Shown one piece after another: positions 11,193 through 25,581 of a stretch of 64,000 nucleotides of DNA. The translations under genes and the position numbers were made by a program. Source of the stretch: Panulirus ornatus (lineage: Eukaryota; Arthropoda; Malacostraca; Decapoda; Palinuridae); contig NC_092257.1 in NCBI RefSeq assembly GCF_036320965.1, positions 20,467,413-20,531,412 on the forward strand, written 5' to 3'. The notes under the pieces are model-generated. The model did not search any database, was not told the origin of the DNA, and was given only the letters and a program-made list of their open reading frames with translations. Within the stretch, counting starts at the first letter, position 1; the number at the start of each line of letters is the position of its first letter.

Positions 11193-11830
11193 GTAATTAC
11201 CTATTTGTGTTGTATGGGGAGGGATTTCTACACTCGTGAGGCCTCATCTCTTGTCAACATTCTTCAGCGGAGTGCAACTTCTGAATTCTGTGCATGATGT
11301 CTGTATTAACCATGTCGACACTCAGTATGCTCTCTGCATAACAATGTCCTCAGTCAATTCATTCCATTCATCCGCCACTCTTACACAGTAAAAATACTTC
11401 TTTACGTCATTTCTGACAAGTTTTCTTGCTTGATTTCACACGTCTTTCTGATCGGTCGAAGAACTGTTCACCATCCAATTCATGTACCTGTTTCCAAAAC
11501 TTAAAAGTGTAATCAGGTCATCCCCTCTCCGTTTTCTTTCTTTCATGATGGACAAATTCAAAGCCTCTTAAGTCTTTTCCCCGCAACTCAGTTCTCATAA
11601 ATTTGGTACCATCTTTGTTGCCTTTCTCTGGACGCTGTTTCATTTTCGAGATCTGGTGGCCCAACTTGAGAAGCATATGCTACTTTCTCTCTTACGTAAA
11701 GTATAAACAGCTGGTTAAATAGTTCCTTATCCACGCACTTGAATGACATACTAATATATGCTATTAGACAGTGTGCCTCAGTTTTCAACGTGTTCGATGC
11801 ATCGGATACATGAAAGGTCTCGAGACACAC
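11193..11830 (-). mobile_element. CR1/jockey-like LINE 3' part
   Basis: Minus strand. The 3' end at 11193 shows the family-specific TAATTACCTATTTGT plus TTCTACACTCGTGAGGC block. Inward, 11588-11830 encodes the RT thumb region (FKCVDKELFNQLFILYVR, then VAYASQVGPPDLENE), where a conserved Trp of the usual YASxVWSP motif is missing. Frames are broken after that. The N-terminal two thirds of the element are absent. Confidence 0.75.
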
Positions 11831-12344
11831 TGAATCGGCGTTTGTAATGATGTAGGGATGGGTGAAGTCCAGACCGCAGACGTAAATCTGTAGCTGGTAT
11901 ACATGGGTTAGTCCAGGGCAGACGCGGGACCTGAGTGAGGATGGGTTGGCACAGAGCGTTCAAGTACTCCACTAAGCAAGGAGGTTAGAGAGCCCAAGTG
12001 ACAGGAAACACGGCAAGACACGAAAAAAGTCTAACTTCTAATCAACCTCTGCATATAATCGATATTTTCAGTTATCTTATCAATGGCTTTATCAATATTC
12101 TTAAATTTCACCTCCCTTTTTCCCTGGCCTCCAAGAGGCCTGAGCCCCGAGGAACTTCACCCAGGTACCCACAGCCTCTCGATGGGGCCTGCTCGTATAT
12201 GTCTGGGGAGTGTGGTTTAAGATGGGTGTGTGTGATCTCTTGTTGTGTGTTACGGGGAGAGAACCTGACACTCATGTTGCCCGGTCTCCAGACGATGTAG
12301 GTGTGTATCGTGACTTTCTTATGTATGTATATACACACTCACAA
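11831..12344. other. Anonymous sequence
   Basis: No gene seen. A block with GAAAGGTCTCGAGACACACTG followed by GGGATGGGTGAAGTCC (11812-11875) recurs in diverged form at 12913-12975, so part of it is a low-copy repeat. Confidence 0.45.
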
Positions 12345-12513
12345 AACAACCAGCCTAAGCCAGGTACTCAATTATAGACCAGCCCGAAGGGAACGATGAA
12401 CAGCAAGGATTGACTGCTGACCGACTGCGCCAACCAGGACTTGAATCAAGCGGGCCAGACCCCGTGGGGTTGTGTGAGGACAAATGCTCAGTATCGTTAA
12501 CCAGTACACTATG
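12345..12513 (-). mobile_element. tRNA-derived SINE D, copy 1
   Basis: On the minus strand the head reads TAGTGTACTGGTTAACG (box A-like), followed about 45 bp later by TGATTCAAGTCC (box B-like). These are the internal RNA polymerase III promoter elements of tRNAs. Then come GCGCAGTCGGTCAGCAGTCA and a GCTGTTCATC block. The second copy at 51755-51920 shares the layout and the GCAGTCGGTC block, which supports a real family. SINE D is my label. Confidence 0.75.
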
Positions 12514-12520
12514 GAGGCTT

Positions 12521-12522
12521 GT

Positions 12523-12574
<52 letters not shown>
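12521..12574. repeat. (GT)n microsatellite
   Basis: About 25 GT units directly beside the head of SINE D. Confidence 0.97.
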
Positions 12575-12578
<4 letters not shown>

Positions 12579-12730
12579 ATTTCTAACACCAGGTGTCCCT
12601 TCTGTATTTACGGAAATCCCGCAGCGCTCAAGAAGCCCACCACGTCCACCGGCCGAGACCATATAGGTCATAACGTGTAGTGATGTGTGTATCTACTTGA
12701 GGAGGGTGCGGGGCAAGTGTGTCGTAAGTG

Positions 12731-12925
12731 CTCGCTGCCTTCACTATGGTGGCTGCACCGTGGACATGAAAGATCTGTGCTCGCTGCCTTCACTATGGTG
12801 GCTGCACCGAGGACATGCAAGATCTGTGCTCTGCTGCCTTCACTATGGTGGCTGCACCGAGGACATGAAAGATCTGTGCTCGCTGCCTTCACAATGGTGG
12901 CTGCACCGTGGGCATGAAAGGTCTC
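12731..12925. repeat. 49-bp minisatellite, 4 copies
   Basis: TTCACTATGGTGGCTGCACC begins at 12740, 12789 and 12839, and with one change at 12888 (spacing 49, 50, 49). Frames through it read as short repeats (LHYGGCTEDMKDLCS) but nothing suggests translation. Confidence 0.92.
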
Positions 12926-13112
12926 GGGATATGATGAAACAGTGTGTGTAATGTTGTACAGGTGGGTGACGTCATCCCCCTACCTTCATTACTTTTACCC
13001 TCTGCCATTCTACACTCAATCTCTTCGGGTATCTCTTTACATAAGCCTCTTTTCCAAGCTCACTGTCACAATCCTCTTTCCACCTACATCATTTCCTCTT
13101 CTTACCTTCACG

Positions 13113-13114
<2 letters not shown>

Positions 13115-13199
<85 letters not shown>
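13115..13199. repeat. (TA)n microsatellite
   Basis: About 42 TA units, ending exactly where a SINE A head begins. Confidence 0.97.
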
Positions 13200-13201
<2 letters not shown>

Positions 13202-13316
13202 CCCTGGAGATAGGGGAAAAAGAATACTACCCACGTATTCCCTGAGTGTCATAGAAGGCGACTAAAAGGGGATGGGAGCTGGGGGCTGGAAATCCTCCCC
13301 TTCAGTTTTACTTTTC
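13200..13316 (+). mobile_element. SINE A copy 2, head only
   Basis: Plus strand: CCCTGGAGATAGGGG, CCCACGTATTCCCTGAGTGT, GAAGGCGACTAAAAGGGG and GGGGGCTGGAAATCC in the same order as copy 1. Similarity ends after the pyrimidine stretch at 13316; the tail is missing. Confidence 0.8.
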
Positions 13317-14551
13317 TCACTATCATTCTACCATTAGGTGGGTTTCAAACACCAGTTGTCCAAAATCATCCATTCTATTTCATTCAAGCTTTCGCCTTCA
13401 CAGAGGCATCACCAGGAATCTACAAATATGAGAAAGAACTGCGTCCTAAAACTTAGGTATCATACGTAAAATGCAGACGAAATATTTATAAGAAAGACAT
13501 ATGGCAAACCACAGCACACAACACACAAAAACTAAGGGAAAAACACTAAAAGCGATACGAATTAACATCACGACGGGTAGCGAGAGTTACAACCTAAATA
13601 CAAAATATGGAAACAGAAATAGAGAGACAGAAAAACAATGTTAAGCGAGGTAGGAATACAGACACTCCATCATTAACTACACTAAGTTGGGCCAAGCGAG
13701 ATCGTTATTGTCTGGGTGTGGAGTTGAAGTCAGTTCGGGCTCGTGTGATTCTCTCTGACCTTCGAAACCCAGGACCCACGGGTGGGTCAGTGACACGTTC
13801 CTCCTGTCCTGAAATGGCAGACTCGGTGGCTTGCCGCGGGTCAGTAACGTGATCCACTGGTCCTAAAACGGCATCTCCAGTTCCTCAGGGGAGGCGGGAT
13901 CGAACAAGCCATGTTACACGAGCAGTAAAACATGTTATGATAAAAATAATTAAGAAAAAACCAATGTAAAGGCGGACACGAAAACGCCTGACGTCTGTCT
14001 CCTTCGACGAGACGCGTCCAAGCAATACTGTCGGCTGCAGCTGGAAAATGTGGCAATGACTAAGCCATTTTCCCGGGCGAGGCTGACGGCCGAAGAGTCC
14101 GCTGTGCAAGTGTCAGCCAAGCACAGCTCCTTTGCTGCTACTGTGTCAGTCATTCCTGCTCCAGGGACCTCACACCTATCCACTGCTTCCACCACCGGCC
14201 GTGTTTGAGCTCAGGGCGTGCGTGGTGGGGATGCTGGGCGGCCTGCACAGGTGGCCACGCACCAACCCCAGCCCGCTCAGGAAATGCTTGTTGCTAGGAC
14301 CGACGCTCCTCCCTTCGGCCCACTGCTTCCACCTCCCTTTACGCCTCCTCACTCCTTCCGCCACCCCTTCTGCTCTCACCAACCCTTACACCTGCTCACT
14401 GCTTACACCACCTCATATGTGTCCACTGCTTCCAAGACCCCTTACAGCTGCCTAGTGCTTCCAACACATTTCCCTGTATCTTTGGGCTGCAGAAGGCTTT
14501 AGTTGAAAGGTCCTGGGTAACAACAAATCTCTTTCACTGAAACTATATCTA

Positions 14552-14552
<1 letters not shown>
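13317..14552. other. Anonymous sequence with a weak CACTGCTTCCACC repeat
   Basis: No supported gene. Between about 14175 and 14460, CCACTGCTTCCACC-like words recur four or five times at irregular spacing, a decayed minisatellite at most. The short frames here have no motif I know. Confidence 0.4.

Positions 14553-14612
<60 letters not shown>
14553..14612. repeat. (TA)n microsatellite
   Basis: TA tail position of the adjoining LINE 3' end. Confidence 0.96.
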
Positions 14613-14618
<6 letters not shown>

Positions 14619-14628
14619 CATTATTATA

Positions 14629-14723
14629 CTTTGTCGCTGTCTCTCGCGTTAGCGAGGTAGCGCAAGGAAACAGACGAAAGAATGGCCCAACCCACCCACA
14701 TACACATGTATATACATACACCT

Positions 14724-14725
<2 letters not shown>
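14629..14725 (-). mobile_element. RTE-like LINE, last 100 bp only
   Basis: Minus-strand copy of the LINE terminus (TTTGTCGCTGTCTCTCGCGT on plus, then AGCGCAAGGAAACAGACGAA). Cut off at 14725 by a (CA)n tract, which probably grew from the CA-rich 3' UTR itself. Confidence 0.85.

Positions 14726-14774
<49 letters not shown>
14726..14774. repeat. (CA)n microsatellite
   Basis: About 24 CA units inside or at the edge of the LINE 3' UTR. Confidence 0.96.
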
Positions 14775-14778
<4 letters not shown>

Positions 14779-15904
14779 TACACACACTATACGACAGGAA
14801 GAATGAGGCATATACTGCAGACAATCCAATAAGGTGGGATGGGGGGAAAAATACGCTGGCTTCCCACTACAAAATGAGAGAAGAACTAAAAAAAAAAAAA
14901 TATCTCACCAACCTCAACAAAGTCGGGTGTATTAGTCCCCACACCACGGCTCATAGATGACCGCATACCGGGGCTTAAATCACATCATAACACACGAAAA
15001 TTTCCCTAGTAAGGGTGTTTGCCTGACTGACTTGAGTCCAATGCCAATACTGCTGCTATGAGAGAGCCCCCACCACTGTAATGATCATGTTGAACACTGA
15101 GGACGTGACAGCAGACCTGGAAGGACATATGGCGCTGGGCTGTGTGTCCAAGAGCTCCTATGAGTCCTCCAGTGATGTTCTTGTCGAGGTGGAAATACCC
15201 AAAACCTGGTCACTGCACTAACCTATCAACCGTGAGACACAAAGCCACAAGAACTGACATAAACATGGGCGTCGGCAAAAGACGGAGCAAGGGTGGCAGG
15301 GGTGAGGAGCACAGACACCCCTGGAAATTAGCATACGTTTACCTTCTCAGTGCATATACTACTTAATGGAGGTTTAATATCACTTTTCTCAATGTTACCA
15401 ACTTCACGGCCAATTCACACGCAGAAGTTTACTTACTAGGGCAGAATTGATTGATTTGTGCCGGTGTCTCCAGCAAATGTATTGTGCACCCCATGCGCAT
15501 CCTGTGGGCGGTAGCGCAAAAGGATTACAGCGGGTCACAAAGGCAGGACAGCTTCCCCTGACACAGTCGGCATCACTTGGAAGGCTCACCCCACTCTGCC
15601 CCCACTTCCAAATCCCTTGCCCGGATACATTCCTGCGAAGCCCATATGCAGAAACCTGCCTTGACCTCAGTGGAAAACTAGTGACACACATCTTCCTGGG
15701 GGACTTCAATTTACCACTGCATAAAATGGGAACACGTAAAAAACACACAGAAGCAGTTTGGGTGACCAGAAGCAGAAAAAAAAAGAACTATACAGACAAT
15801 GTGACAAGTTCTCCCTTATACGAAGTGCTGGAACTAAACAAAATAAGTAACACATTAAATCTACTCTACAAATAATGAAGACCTAATCTGTGATGTCACA
15901 GCAT
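14775..15904. other. Anonymous sequence
   Basis: No gene supported. A stretch around 15480-15625 (GCATCCTGTGGGCGGTAGCG and on) looks like part of a dispersed repeat by its style, but no second copy is in this window. Confidence 0.35.
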
Positions 15905-16040
15905 CTAAAACCCACCGTAAAGTACACATTTAAATCTAAGAAGTTGTACGACAGCTGGAAAATGTTCACGAGGTTGGGGGCCCCATGAGTGTATAACTCA
16001 CTCCCCATAAAGGACAAACAGGTAATTATACATGGGTGAT
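15905..16040 (+). mobile_element. CR1/jockey-like LINE 3' end
   Basis: AAATCTAAGAAGTTGTACGA, then GGGGGCCCCATGAGTGTATA, then ACAGGTAATTAT: the same ordered blocks as the element ends at 1440-1490 and 57575-57615. Only the last 130 bp survive. Confidence 0.7.
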
Positions 16041-16278
16041 TACAACCCAAGTGAAGCACAAGATAAAAGTATGGAGGCAAATCCGCCAGGATAATACACA
16101 CGCCGCCATGCTGTGAGGTGAATTTAGCAATTACAATTCTAACATCAAAATGATAAAATGAGGAAATGTAATCAGCGAGATGTCTGCGACACTCGAGGCA
16201 AAACCCTGCTTGCCGCAAAAGCAACCAGATGAATGTGTTAATAAATGCACGATCAAAAACAACTCCCAAAATGGAACA

Positions 16279-16279
<1 letters not shown>

Positions 16280-16361
<82 letters not shown>
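16280..16361. repeat. (TA)n microsatellite
   Basis: About 40 TA units with one TAATA break near its start; no recognisable element beside it. Confidence 0.96.
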
Positions 16362-16363
<2 letters not shown>

Positions 16364-17857
16364 GTGAGAAGAAACTGCGAATGGGGGTAGACTAGAACGA
16401 AAAAGACGCCCCCTGGACAGATGAAAACGAACTGCAGCCCTTCTAGAAATGCAGAAGTAACAACCCGATCTCAAAAAAAGAGGGGGAGGGGGGCTGTCAA
16501 TAAAAGTGAAAGATACAGAGACCATAAACTCAAACGTTATATGAGAAACAAGAAAATGATGAAGAGAGAGCCATATAAATAAAAAATATGATGAAGACAT
16601 AGCCATATATAAAACAAAAAAAATACTCATATAATAAATGGAAGACCACTAGTACCCCTCGTCTGCTAAGAGACGCCGAGAGATCAGTGAGGTACTAAAA
16701 TAGCAGTGCGAATCGATCGATATTCAGCAAGCTAAAAAAAAACCAACTCAAAGATACATGACCCAACTGACTTCTTTCTAAACAGTAATTCCACTGATAC
16801 ACAGAGCAAATACACATAGCAAACCTCGCCACCTCACCAAAGAGATTCCAAAAGGGCCGCTGAGAACTTGCCCAAGCACTCAACCCCACGACCCGGCTCC
16901 TGGATCTCTGACTTCTTTTATTTTTCCAGAGCGATGCAAAGCAGCACTTGCACAGCTAATACATATCCATTGGCCTCTGGCATTCTACCCACGAGTCTGA
17001 AATGGAATGACCTCGCCGCATTCCACGAAAGTGGAAGTCAAGCAAACCTATAAATAAGAACTGCAGTGGTCGCTAGTACTGACATCACATATTTAAAAAT
17101 AGAAAAAATAAAAAATGGACGGTCCACTACTGCAAACTGACTAACTCTATGGAATCAAATCCTCTACATTAAACAGGACACGATGGTTTCAGAGAGGGAA
17201 GACCCTGCTCCTCTTGGTTGCTTGATAACCGTGATCAAGGTCTGTAAAGGCAAAGGACAAATAAAACACTCCCGTGTGATGTACAGAAACTTTGCAGACT
17301 CCTTAGATAAATAAGACTATGGTGCTACAGCACATACGATGCAGATGATGGACAGAAGTGGTAAAACTGGAAGATGGATATAGAAGTATAACCTTTTAAC
17401 TACCAGGCACATTTCCCGTAACCCTTCATGGGATAAGCTTATTCCCCTTAAGGGATTAACCGTACTTTCACCCCCTCCTGTTCCCACCATTCTCACTAGT
17501 AACACAACCACGAGTCAAGTTTCGTATCATCGTCCGCAGATGATACTAGAACACGCAAGAAAATCTCGTCAGCAAAGGACACTGAGAAACTACAAACCGA
17601 CATATTTACCGAGTTGTCTTCGACATATTTACCGAGTTGTATTCCGTGTGCCGCCGCCGAAAATAACATACTCTTCACCGGGGATAAGTTCCAACTCCAC
17701 TGGTATCTTTTTTTTTTTTTTCCTTTACGTTGGAAGCTCCAGCCACGGAAAAAGAGTCCGCATCAAGGTCGGGCCTCAACTGACATATAAAGAGGTTAAT
17801 AAAAGGTAAAAAAAGGACGAGAAAAGGATTTACGCATTCTGGCGGAAGTGAAAAACG

Positions 17858-17862
<5 letters not shown>
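16362..17862. other. Anonymous sequence
   Basis: About 1.5 kb with no gene, array or recognised element. The duplicated phrase CGACATATTTACCGAGTTGT appears at 17598 and again at 17621, a small tandem repeat of about 23 bp. A T11-12 run lies near 17709. Confidence 0.45.

Positions 17863-17942
<80 letters not shown>
17863..17942. repeat. (TA)n microsatellite
   Basis: About 40 TA units. Confidence 0.97.
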
Positions 17943-17947
<5 letters not shown>

Positions 17948-18454
17948 CCCAAGTCAAAGTTATTGGGAAAGACGTGAGAGGGTAGAAAGTTCTAAAGCCT
18001 CGAGGCGTAAGGAAAGAATGAGTTATCAAAACGGCCCACCCTTGAGTTGCAAACGGCCATACAAAAAATGGTATGAGAGGAGTGAAGAAACTAGAAGCAG
18101 CATAAAACACCAGATGGAAACAGACGTCACTAAATCATGACTAAACAATGTGAGACAATTTGGACAAACAATGTCTCACGACTCAACCCTCTGCCGAGAA
18201 AATAAAGCAACAGCTGCCTCTTCTAAAATGACGGTATAGGCTGGATCTTGCGGACCTTCAACATTGGAGAAACCAATGGCGACACTCTCTAAGGCCCTGA
18301 TACTCTCACAAACAGAATATTACTGTGTGTTAACCCCCCTTTCAAGACAGGCAAAACTGCTGAGTGAAAGGCGTCCCAAGATCTTTCACGGTCCGTACTG
18401 ATGCTGTGTGAATACCTGATGAACTCTTCGGGGGTCTTTAACCTCACAGCCCAG
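17943..18454. other. Anonymous sequence
   Basis: No gene seen. The block at 17943-18110 starts exactly at the TA tract and has the style of a dispersed repeat, but no second copy is present here. Confidence 0.35.
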
Positions 18455-18665
18455 GCTAGGCCCAGGCTGTTAGGTTGGATCGTTGATCGAGCGAGCTGTT
18501 AGAAGCAGCAGACCGCAGGCCCGCGTATCCCCCACAGCCTGCCTGGTCTGATATAATTTGTAAATACCTGTCTAGGGCACTGTGAAATTTCTCCTCTCTA
18601 CATCTCATGGCGTTTCCGATGATTGCAAACAAAGTATTGAAAAGTCTCGGGGCCCCAGACAACAA
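18455..18665 (+). repeat. Dispersed repeat family G, copy 2
   Basis: Shares with 1612-1950 the CCCAGGCTG start, the GCAGACCGCAGGCCC-like middle and TTTGTAAATACCTGTCTAGG. Ends near GGGGCCCCAGAC. Confidence 0.6.
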
Positions 18666-19229
18666 CTGAAAGCAATCAAGCTATACTTTCTGAAGCACAG
18701 ACAGGCGTGGTATATCACTATTTACACTTGAAAAAATCCTTAAAGACATAGCCCCTCATCTACACTCAAACATACTTCCCTGTTAGCATGACAGGTGTGG
18801 AAAGACTGCGTTTAAACATCACCCCTAAAATCAAATGATGCAATAAGCACAGCGAGAACACATCTTCGCCATTTGGAGGGAGGCCCCCAAGTATTCAACA
18901 CAGCTACCCTGCAGCTGTCATTAACAATACGGGATATACAGTGGAGAAATTTACAAAGCCCCCCCTTCCCCAAGCTATGTATTTACAATGTGTACCCGAC
19001 CAGCAGCCAGGCTGGGGTGGGATGGGTTAGGTTAGCCTGCGGGCCATGGCTTACATGAGCTCGGTCGACTGATGGCCCAACACAACGACAGCTTGGACCC
19101 AGACTGAGCTGTTGGGGTAAACCACCTCCAGACACTTCACCAGGTAAACGAACCCTAGCCAAAAAGAAAGAAAAAATACAGGAATTCTACAACGAACTTG
19201 ACATCTACGTTTGTTTTCTACGCTCTTCC
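18666..19229. other. Anonymous sequence
   Basis: No gene seen. TTAGGTTAG at 19027 is only two units of the arthropod telomere word and is not a telomeric array. Confidence 0.4.
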
Positions 19230-19900
19230 TTATGCCTATCCTCTGTACCCATAAGTAACATTTACCTCCTATCCCCTCCCTATATCTACCTTCTATCCCC
19301 AGCCCTACATCTACCTTCCATCCCCAGTCCTACATCTACCTTCTGTACCTTCTTACATCTGACCCCTCTCCCTATCCTTGTAACTACCATCTACCTGATC
19401 CATAAATCTACCCCCACTCCTCCATGTACATTCAACTCTTTTCCTCGTACCCACACTTCTACATCTACCTCCTATTCCCAACCATACACCTGCTATCTAC
19501 CCCCCAACCCCTACATCCACCTACAATCACCACTCCCATATCTGCTTCCTATTCCCATTCCTACATCTAATTCCTATCCCTAACCCTGCATCTACCTCTT
19601 ATCACCATCTCACTGTCTACTTCCTTTCCCAACTCCTGCATCTACCTATCTCCACACCTCCATACATATCCCATCCACATCCATATATCTAACCCATATT
19701 CATTTCCCTACATCTACCCCTATCCCTTCTCCTAAATCTATCCCCTACCTCTCCCACTACATCTATCCCCTATCCCTTCCCTTAAATTCATCCCCTATCT
19801 CTTCCACTACATCCATCCCTCTCCTTTCCCCTAGATCTATACTCTTTCCCTTCCCCCTAATCTATCCCCCATCCACTTTCTAACCCCCACTTGCAACTGC
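19230..19900. repeat. Pyrimidine-rich degenerate minisatellite
   Basis: A loose unit of about 21-25 bp built on CCTACATCTACCTTCTATCC recurs for about 670 bp. The plus strand is almost free of G, a strong strand bias. Units are too diverged to count exactly. Confidence 0.75.
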
Positions 19901-20039
19901 ACTCCAACCACCTTCAACCCTTATCCACTGTATCCATCCCTTCAACTCATTGAATCCACCTACCCCTTGTATGCTTCTTCATCCACCCCCTCCATTAGAA
20001 GCCACCTGCTAACCTCACAAATAAATGTCCCTCTCACAA

Positions 20040-20170
20040 TCCACAATCCACTCTCAAGCGCCCTAACATCCACACAAACAGACCTCAACATCCACACAAA
20101 ACAGACCTCTGCATCCATACAAGCAGAACCCCAACATCCACACTAACAGAACCTCAACATCCACACATGC
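20040..20170. repeat. About 26-bp minisatellite, 5 units
   Basis: AACATCCACACAAACAGACC-like units repeat from 20065 to 20165 (AACATCCACAC, GCATCCATAC, AACATCCACAC, AACATCCACAC). Confidence 0.75.
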
Positions 20171-20525
20171 TCACATCCACCCGTCCCTGTCACACACCAG
20201 CGACACAAAACACCCGCTACACCCCAGACGATACACAGCTCCTTGGCTACATGGAGATGTCTCCAATGGTGTGCGCTGAAGCCACACAAAAGATGCCTAA
20301 AGCATACTGTGTCGTAACATCACGCCACCGGAGGAGTTCGTACCTAAGAATAATAATTATAGGTCTGCCTGCCCTCCCCTTCCTTGTCTCTGGTCCGTCG
20401 CCCCCATCACGGTGGGAAAGCCGTAACACACAATCCTTCAGTCATTCTACCCTCTGGACAGACGACTACGTTAGACGTTTGCCACATCCATACTCCATCA
20501 TCCTCACTTGCTATCTGTTGTTTCG

Positions 20526-20527
<2 letters not shown>
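20171..20527. other. Anonymous sequence
   Basis: A 154-codon frame (20167-20631 plus) crosses it but ends in an Arg-Glu run made by the (GA)n tract; no motif supports coding. Confidence 0.35.

Positions 20528-20602
<75 letters not shown>
20528..20602. repeat. (GA)n microsatellite
   Basis: About 37 uninterrupted GA units; produces Arg-Glu frames on the plus strand. Confidence 0.98.
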
Positions 20603-21850
<1,248 letters not shown>

Positions 21851-21899
21851 TGTAATGCACGTAATGAAAAATATAACAATGAATCAACTTTGTAACAAC

Positions 21900-21990
21900 C
21901 TATGTAACCCACTGGGGGGGGGGGGGGTTTGACTAGAGACCCTTTGCGACCTCTGTAATCCTTTGGCGCACAGCAAATCCGCCGGGGTTA
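21900..21990 (+). repeat. Dispersed repeat family F, with a G13 run
   Basis: GACTAGAGACCCTTTGCGACC, then CTCTGTAATCCTTTGGCGC, matches 45555-45650 in order. A run of about 13 G lies at 21914-21926, where the other copy has CCCCCTGGGGTCC. Confidence 0.6.
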
Positions 21991-22039
21991 CCGGCACAAA
22001 TCAATCAAAAATCAATGAAGGAGTGTGTCAAGTATGAGT

Positions 22040-23115
22040 GCCGTCAGCCTGGCGATTCAACTTTTTCACAGGCGGGGCGCTGCGAGAAATGAGAGCAAGG
22101 TGGGGGATCCCGTTGGCTGTGATGCAACACACTTAACCATACAGAACAAACGAGATAAAAAGGTCTGGCAGTTGTCGTATGCAAATGATGCTTTGTTGTT
22201 AGCTGGGAATATAATGGGCCAATTCCATAATAAACGTTGGGGGGGAAGACGGTGCGGAAAAAGCGTGAGAATTCAAAATGCTACTTGTTGAAGGGGGTAC
22301 AGGAAACTAGGGGTATAATTACGGTCAAAATGCATTCCCATACCTGGATGCACACTTACGAAATAGTGGTGGCGGTTAGGCTGTACCAAAGGGCAAGGGA
22401 GAAAAACACAGTGGTACACTGAAGTCTCCGGTCGATGGTAAAAGTTTGAGGTTCGAAGTCTCCAAGACACTTGCAAGAAGGTTCGAAGTCTCTAAGACGC
22501 TTGCAACAAAGTTCTCGTCCAGACACAAGTGTCAGGGGATGAGGTGGAAAACAGAAATTAGTGATGGATAACTTGTGTATCACGGCTGCAATTACGGCGA
22601 TAAATAAAGACGAAAGGTATAAGGCTATGTGGCGTGCACAGGTAACTGGAAACATGCACCCATGAAAGTCTTTTCAGACTGCATAGGGCGTACGGCAAGT
22701 GGCGGGTGAGATCAAGATGGCATACAACAGTGCAATAGATGATTCAAAAATGCTATTTGCTCTGGAAGAGAGGGACAGATGCAATCCGAGTACGGAGGTG
22801 ATGCGAATAAGAGAAGGTAGTCAAGCATGGTTGAATCAACTCAGCGTCTAAGAGTGAAAATGAAAGCAGCAGCTACTTATATAAGCGTTGAAGTTCATGT
22901 TTCACTTTAAAACCACTGGACATGCGTTGGGGGCAAATGTAAGTGATGTTCGGAGGCTGCAAGTACCTCAAACCTCCCAATCAAACTGGGTTTAGGAGTA
23001 ATAATAGTTATACATAACAGCTACAGAGGAGATGTGAGCGAATGAGGCCATGTGTTCGTCTGTTTCTGCCGTTTACTTCGCTACGCGGGAAATGGCGAAC
23101 ATGAAATAATAACAA

Positions 23116-23117
<2 letters not shown>
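22040..23117 (+). mobile_element. Very old LINE copy, RTE-like tail
   Basis: Frame 22025-22291 carries KKVWQLSYANDALLLAG, which matches the position of VSQLLFADDTALVAD in the young LINE copies, with F-A-D-D changed to Y-A-N-D. No other motif is secure. The 3' end at 23030-23115 (GTGAGCGAATGAGGCC, then CTACGCGGGAAATGGCGAA) is the same tail as at 10740-10826. The middle is too decayed to read. Confidence 0.55.

Positions 23118-23189
<72 letters not shown>
23118..23189. repeat. (TA)n microsatellite
   Basis: Follows directly on the LINE tail at 23115. Confidence 0.97.

Positions 23190-24366
<1,177 letters not shown>

Positions 24367-24428
<62 letters not shown>
24367..24428. repeat. (TA)n microsatellite
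   Basis: Between the hairpin element and SINE A copy 3. Confidence 0.97.
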
Positions 24429-24431
<3 letters not shown>

Positions 24432-24545
24432 GGGGAAAAGAAGAATGCCCGCGTACCTCCTACGTATAGAAGCAGCCGACTAATTGGAGCGGGAGCGGGG
24501 AGGCTGGAGAGCCTCCCTTCCTGCATTAATTTCCAAAAGAGGGAT
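24429..24545 (+). mobile_element. SINE A copy 3, degenerate head
   Basis: GGGGAAAAGAAGAATGCCCG, then GCAGCCGACTAATTGGAGCG, then GGAGGCTGGAGAGCCTCCC follow the order of copy 1 with many changes. The tail half is missing. Confidence 0.6.
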
Positions 24546-24594
24546 AAGAAGATGGATGGGCGCCAAAGGAAGCTTTTTTTTCTTTCCATCCAAA

Positions 24595-25580
24595 GCTCTC
24601 CATCCTGTGCTCCGTAACCCATACCCTCCCGCATTCTGTGCTCTGCAACACATTCCCCCATCCTGCGTTCCATAAGTAACGCGGACCCTTCTCCACAGTG
24701 CGTTACGTAAATAAAACCAGCCCCCCTAAATCCTTTGCTCCTTAAGAAATGCCTGCCGCCTGTTCTATGCCCCTTAATACCCTCCCTCTATCCTGTGCTC
24801 CGTAACACCTGTCCTCCTCAATCATGAGCTGCGCAACACCTGTCCCAACATATCTTGTGTTCCTTAAGTAACATCTTCCCTATCCCCATCTTACGTTCCA
24901 TATGCAACACCTGCCCTCCTCTATCCTCTGCTCCGCGAGCAACACTCTTGTTTCTCCTTCCTGTGTTCCGTAATTAATGTCTACCATCTCCACATCCTGT
25001 GAACTGTAACACATGCCATTCTCTGCTCCTTAAGTACCACCTGCCCTTAATCCTGTGCTCCCTAAGCATAATCTTCCCTCTCTTGTTTCGTACCCCCGTA
25101 ACACCTGCCGTTGTCCATCCCGTGTTTCGTAAGTAACATCTTCTCTGTCCCCCGTCCTGTGATCCATAAGTAAAATATGTCCTCTTTAATCCTGTGGCTC
25201 GTACTTAACAACCGCCCTCCTCCAGTCTGTTCCGTAAGACCTGCTCCCTCAATCCTATGTTTCGTAACACCTAATCCCTCAATCCTGTGTTCCGTGACAC
25301 CTGCTCCCTCAATCCTGTGCTTCTTAACGCGCGCCCTCTTATAACCTGTGCTCCGGAACACCTGCCGTCCAGCCTATGACCTTTAAGTAACAGTTGCCCT
25401 CCTCCATCATGTGTTCCGTAACACCTGCTCCCTCAATCTTGTGCTTCTTAACACATACCCTCTCCCATTCTGGGCTCCTTTGCCAACACTGCTCTCCTTC
25501 ATCCTGTGCTCTGTAATGCCTGTCGCCCTCCATCTTGTGATCCTTAAGTAACACATGCCTTCCTCCATCCTGTTAGATAC
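24595..25580. repeat. 31-36-bp satellite, degenerate, left block
   Basis: About 30 units built on ATCCTGTGCTCCGTAACACC, some with an inserted AAGTA (CCGTAAGTAACACCTG). Continues at 27725-29165 beyond an intervening LINE and two other arrays, so both blocks were probably one array. Confidence 0.85.
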
Positions 25581-25581
25581 A

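Noticed and set aside
19020..19035. TTAGG telomere-like word
   Set aside because: Only two units in unique sequence; not an array.
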